DNA of 7,413 nucleotides from a bacterium (GTDB lineage Bacteria > Chlamydiota > Chlamydiia > Chlamydiales > SM23-39), in contig JAKAFF010000066.1 of the NCBI GenBank assembly GCA_021818045.1, positions 1 through 7,413 on the forward strand, read 5' to 3'. The first letter of the stretch is position 1; each line of letters begins with the position of its first letter. Of the stretch, positions 5,777 through 7,413 are shown one piece after another. The notes below the pieces were generated by a model, which had not been told where the DNA came from, did not search any database, and saw only the letters and a program-made list of their open reading frames with translations. The position numbers and the translations under genes were made by a program.

Positions 5777-6271
5777 ATGTTGATACCAAAACCTATTTTT
5801 CGTACTGGAATCGGGCAAGATAGTCATCGATTTTTGCCTGAGGATTCGACAAAGCCTTGTTTAGTTGGAGGCGTGATTTTTGATGGCGTGCCAGGTCTGG
5901 ATGCAGATTCGGATGGGGATGTTGTATATCACGCCCTTTGTAATGCGATCTCCTCTTTGAGTGGAGTGCCGATTTTAGGGGGTATTGCGAGAGAGCTATG
6001 TGGCAAGAATGGGATCACGGATAGTCGGGTATATCTGGAAGAGGCGCTTCGCACGTTGGGGGCTCAAAAGATTGTGCATGTGGCTTTGTCTATTGAGGGC
6101 ATGCGTCCCCATTTTGAAAAACGGATCGGACAAATGAAGCAGTCGATTGCAGCAGTATTGCACATTCAGCCAACGATGGTTGGCATTACGGCGACATCTG
6201 GCGATGGTTTGACGGATTTTGGCTGTGGAGATGGATTACAGTGCTTTTGCATTCTCTCGACCGTAGAGTAG
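5777..6271 (+). CDS. ispF: 2-C-methyl-D-erythritol 2,4-cyclodiphosphate synthase
   Basis: Enzyme of the MEP isoprenoid pathway that cyclises 4-diphosphocytidyl-methylerythritol 2-phosphate to methylerythritol 2,4-cyclodiphosphate, releasing CMP; usually a trimer in the cytoplasm. From ATG 5777 it has 164 residues (family about 155-180). The metal ligands D15 and H17 (GIGQDSHRF) and H52 (SDGDVVYHALCNA) are present. The C-terminal substrate loop appears as TATSGDGLTDFGCGDGL (138-154). Several positions differ from E. coli: Asp43 for the His of AHSDGD, Asn56 for the Asp of LTDAL, and no FPD loop; instead PILGGIARELCGKNGITDS resembles Chlamydia IspF. TTG 5768 is in frame but falls inside the predicted -10 box, so ATG is preferred. 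The gene is divergent from the ATP-grasp gene and convergent with the reductase. Confidence 0.92.
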   Translation: MLIPKPIFRTGIGQDSHRFLPEDSTKPCLVGGVIFDGVPGLDADSDGDVVYHALCNAISSLSGVPILGGIARELCGKNGITDSRVYLEEALRTLGAQKIVHVALSIEGMRPHFEKRIGQMKQSIAAVLHIQPTMVGITATSGDGLTDFGCGDGLQCFCILSTVE

Positions 6272-6272
6272 C

Positions 6273-6302
6273 CCTCTTTCGAAGCCTGGGGTTCGACAGA
6301 GG
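6273..6302. terminator. Hairpin between convergent ispF and the CysJ-like gene
   Basis: cctctttcgaa (6273-6283) and ttcgacagagg (6292-6302) pair over 11 bases with one mismatch around the 8-base loop gcctgggg. It fills the 32-bp gap between the ispF stop (6271) and the reductase stop (6304), so it probably ends both transcripts. There is no U-run on either side, which makes it an atypical intrinsic terminator. Confidence 0.55.
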
Positions 6303-6303
6303 T

Positions 6304-7398
6304 CTAATACACATCTAAGAGATAACGTTTTGTTTGTCGCAAAGTTTTCATGAATTTACGCGCCTCTTCATCTAGGAGTTTTCCCTCTTCGCGGAAAATT
6401 TGTAAAAAGGCGGTCTCTACATCTGTGGCCATGGCTTCGGCATTGCCACACACATAGATGTAGCAATTGTCTTGAATCCACTGCCAAATGCTCTTTTTAT
6501 TTTCTAAAATCTTGTGTTGCACGTAAATCTTTTCGCTTTGGTCTCGTGAGAAAGCAAGATCAATGCGCAGGCGTCCTTGTTTTTCCAACTCTTGCCAAAA
6601 ATCGCCATAGTAAAAATCGGTTGTGCGGTTTCTTTCGCCAAAAAATAGCCAGTTTAAACCCGATGCTTGAGTTGCGAGCCTTTCTTGCAAAAAAGCTCTG
6701 AAGGGGGCGATGCCAGTGCCAGGGCCGATCAAGATGATGGGTGCCGAAGGAGCGGGAAGGGAAAAGTGGCTAGAAGGTTGCACATAGATGGGGATGGGTG
6801 TGGTGCCAATGGCTGCTTGCTCGCACAAAAAATGGCTTCCGACGCCTGTGTACATGGTGCAATTTATTTTATATTCGACATGAGCCACTGTCAAATGGAT
6901 TTCATTTGGAAATACGAGAGGGGAAGAGGCAATTGAATAGAAGCGAGGTAATAGCGGAAGAAGGTGGCGGCAAAGTTCAGTTGGGTGGATGCATCCATGA
7001 GAGATGTCAGCTAATGAATGGGCGGGATGTGTGACTCCCAATAGTTTAAGAAGCGAGGGTGTTAATTTGTGTATGTTTGCATTGTGTTGTAAAAAATGAC
7101 GAAAACTCATTGTAAGGTGTGATCTAGGATCGCAGATTTCTTCATCTCCAGTGGCTTGGAAATGGCGGATAATGGTTTCGACGGTTGTAAGTTGATTAGT
7201 TGGCAGTATGCCAATGCTATCCCCCGGCCGGAAAGAAAGTGGGCTATTTTCAATATCTAACACAATGTGATAGGTGCGTCTTGAGGAGGTGGGTCCTGTG
7301 AGGCGAGTACGCTCTTTGATGCGCGCAAGATAGGGGTGGTGTCTAGAGTGCATATGAAAATCTCTTGGGGCTTGCAATTCAAGCAGGCTGTGCTTCAA
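6304..7398 (-). CDS. cysJ: CysJ-like FAD/NADPH reductase without FMN domain
   Basis: Flavin reductase resembling the C-terminal part of the sulfite reductase flavoprotein CysJ, predicted to take electrons from NADPH to FAD. In residue numbers from TTG 7398: an FAD-domain beta-barrel with FRPGDSIGILP (56-66), RFYSIAS (152-158) for FAD, TGVGSHFL (184-191), the NADPH loop GPGTGIAPFRAFLQER (225-240), SRDQSEKIYVQHKI (284-297) for the 2'-phosphate, CGNAEAM (317-323), and the terminus RYLLDVY, close to RYQRDVY of E. coli CysJ. E. coli CysJ has about 600 residues and an N-terminal flavodoxin domain; here there are only 364 and no flavodoxin domain, as I recall for Chlamydia CysJ. The true partner need not be sulfite reductase. 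The start is unsure: TTG 7398 has AGG 10 bases upstream, ATG 7353 (348 residues) has AAGAGA 7 bases upstream, and the frame is open to the window edge. Confidence 0.85.
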   Translation of the reverse strand: MKHSLLELQAPRDFHMHSRHHPYLARIKERTRLTGPTSSRRTYHIVLDIENSPLSFRPGDSIGILPTNQLTTVETIIRHFQATGDEEICDPRSHLTMSFRHFLQHNANIHKLTPSLLKLLGVTHPAHSLADISHGCIHPTELCRHLLPLLPRFYSIASSPLVFPNEIHLTVAHVEYKINCTMYTGVGSHFLCEQAAIGTTPIPIYVQPSSHFSLPAPSAPIILIGPGTGIAPFRAFLQERLATQASGLNWLFFGERNRTTDFYYGDFWQELEKQGRLRIDLAFSRDQSEKIYVQHKILENKKSIWQWIQDNCYIYVCGNAEAMATDVETAFLQIFREEGKLLDEEARKFMKTLRQTKRYLLDVY

Positions 7399-7413
7399 AA
7401 AGATTCTACCTGA

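Noticed and set aside
5732..5827. Longer ATP-grasp start at 5827 (32 extra residues)
   Set aside because: It would overlap the first 17 codons of ispF and its promoter, and the extra residues show no family match; ATG 5731 fits better.
6667..7034. Plus-strand open frames antisense to the CysJ-like gene
   Set aside because: They mirror conserved reductase sequence and encode nothing recognisable.

Overview
The window looks like a piece of chromosome from a member of the phylum Chlamydiae, probably an environmental (amoeba- or protist-associated) lineage rather than a classical animal Chlamydia. The main evidence is a MurA with aspartate in place of the catalytic cysteine (the chlamydial form), an IspF with chlamydial-type substitutions, a short CysJ-like reductase without an FMN domain, and the pairing of argS with murA and of ispF with cysJ. 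As I remember the Chlamydia trachomatis map, those pairs are neighbours there too. All family calls come from reading the translated sequence; no database search was run.

Layout. Positions 1-227 (+) hold the C-terminal end of arginyl-tRNA synthetase, with an in-frame TGA at 6-8. Two abutting 16-bp palindromes (233-264) follow. At 319-2124 (+) is a complete TpsB/ShlB/FhaC-type outer-membrane transporter with no visible TpsA partner. It converges on a minus-strand pair, murA (3286-4647) then epmB (2235-3251), and the two transcripts face each other across two hairpins (2129-2149 and 2166-2222). Upstream of murA is a 157-bp gap holding an 87-bp near-palindromic inverted repeat (4731-4817). This repeat supplies the last codons and stop of an ATP-grasp protein gene (4805-5731, -). 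That gene is divergent from ispF (5777-6271, +), with 45 bp between the starts and a good promoter for ispF lying so close that the message may be leaderless. ispF converges on a CysJ-like FAD/NADPH reductase (6304 to about 7398, -), with a hairpin in the 32-bp gap. The reductase frame is still open at the right edge.

How the genes relate. Most are housekeeping: tRNA charging, the first committed step of peptidoglycan precursor synthesis (MurA), isoprenoid precursor synthesis by the MEP pathway (IspF), and beta-lysine supply for modification of elongation factor P (EpmB). The accessory items are the TpsB-like porin between argS and murA, the ATP-grasp protein of unknown substrate, and the palindromic element. 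I see no CRISPR array, tRNA, rRNA, transposase or phage gene. The points most worth a second look are the inverted repeat that forms the end of the ATP-grasp gene, the orphan TpsB, the ATP-grasp family itself, and the possible leaderless ispF.
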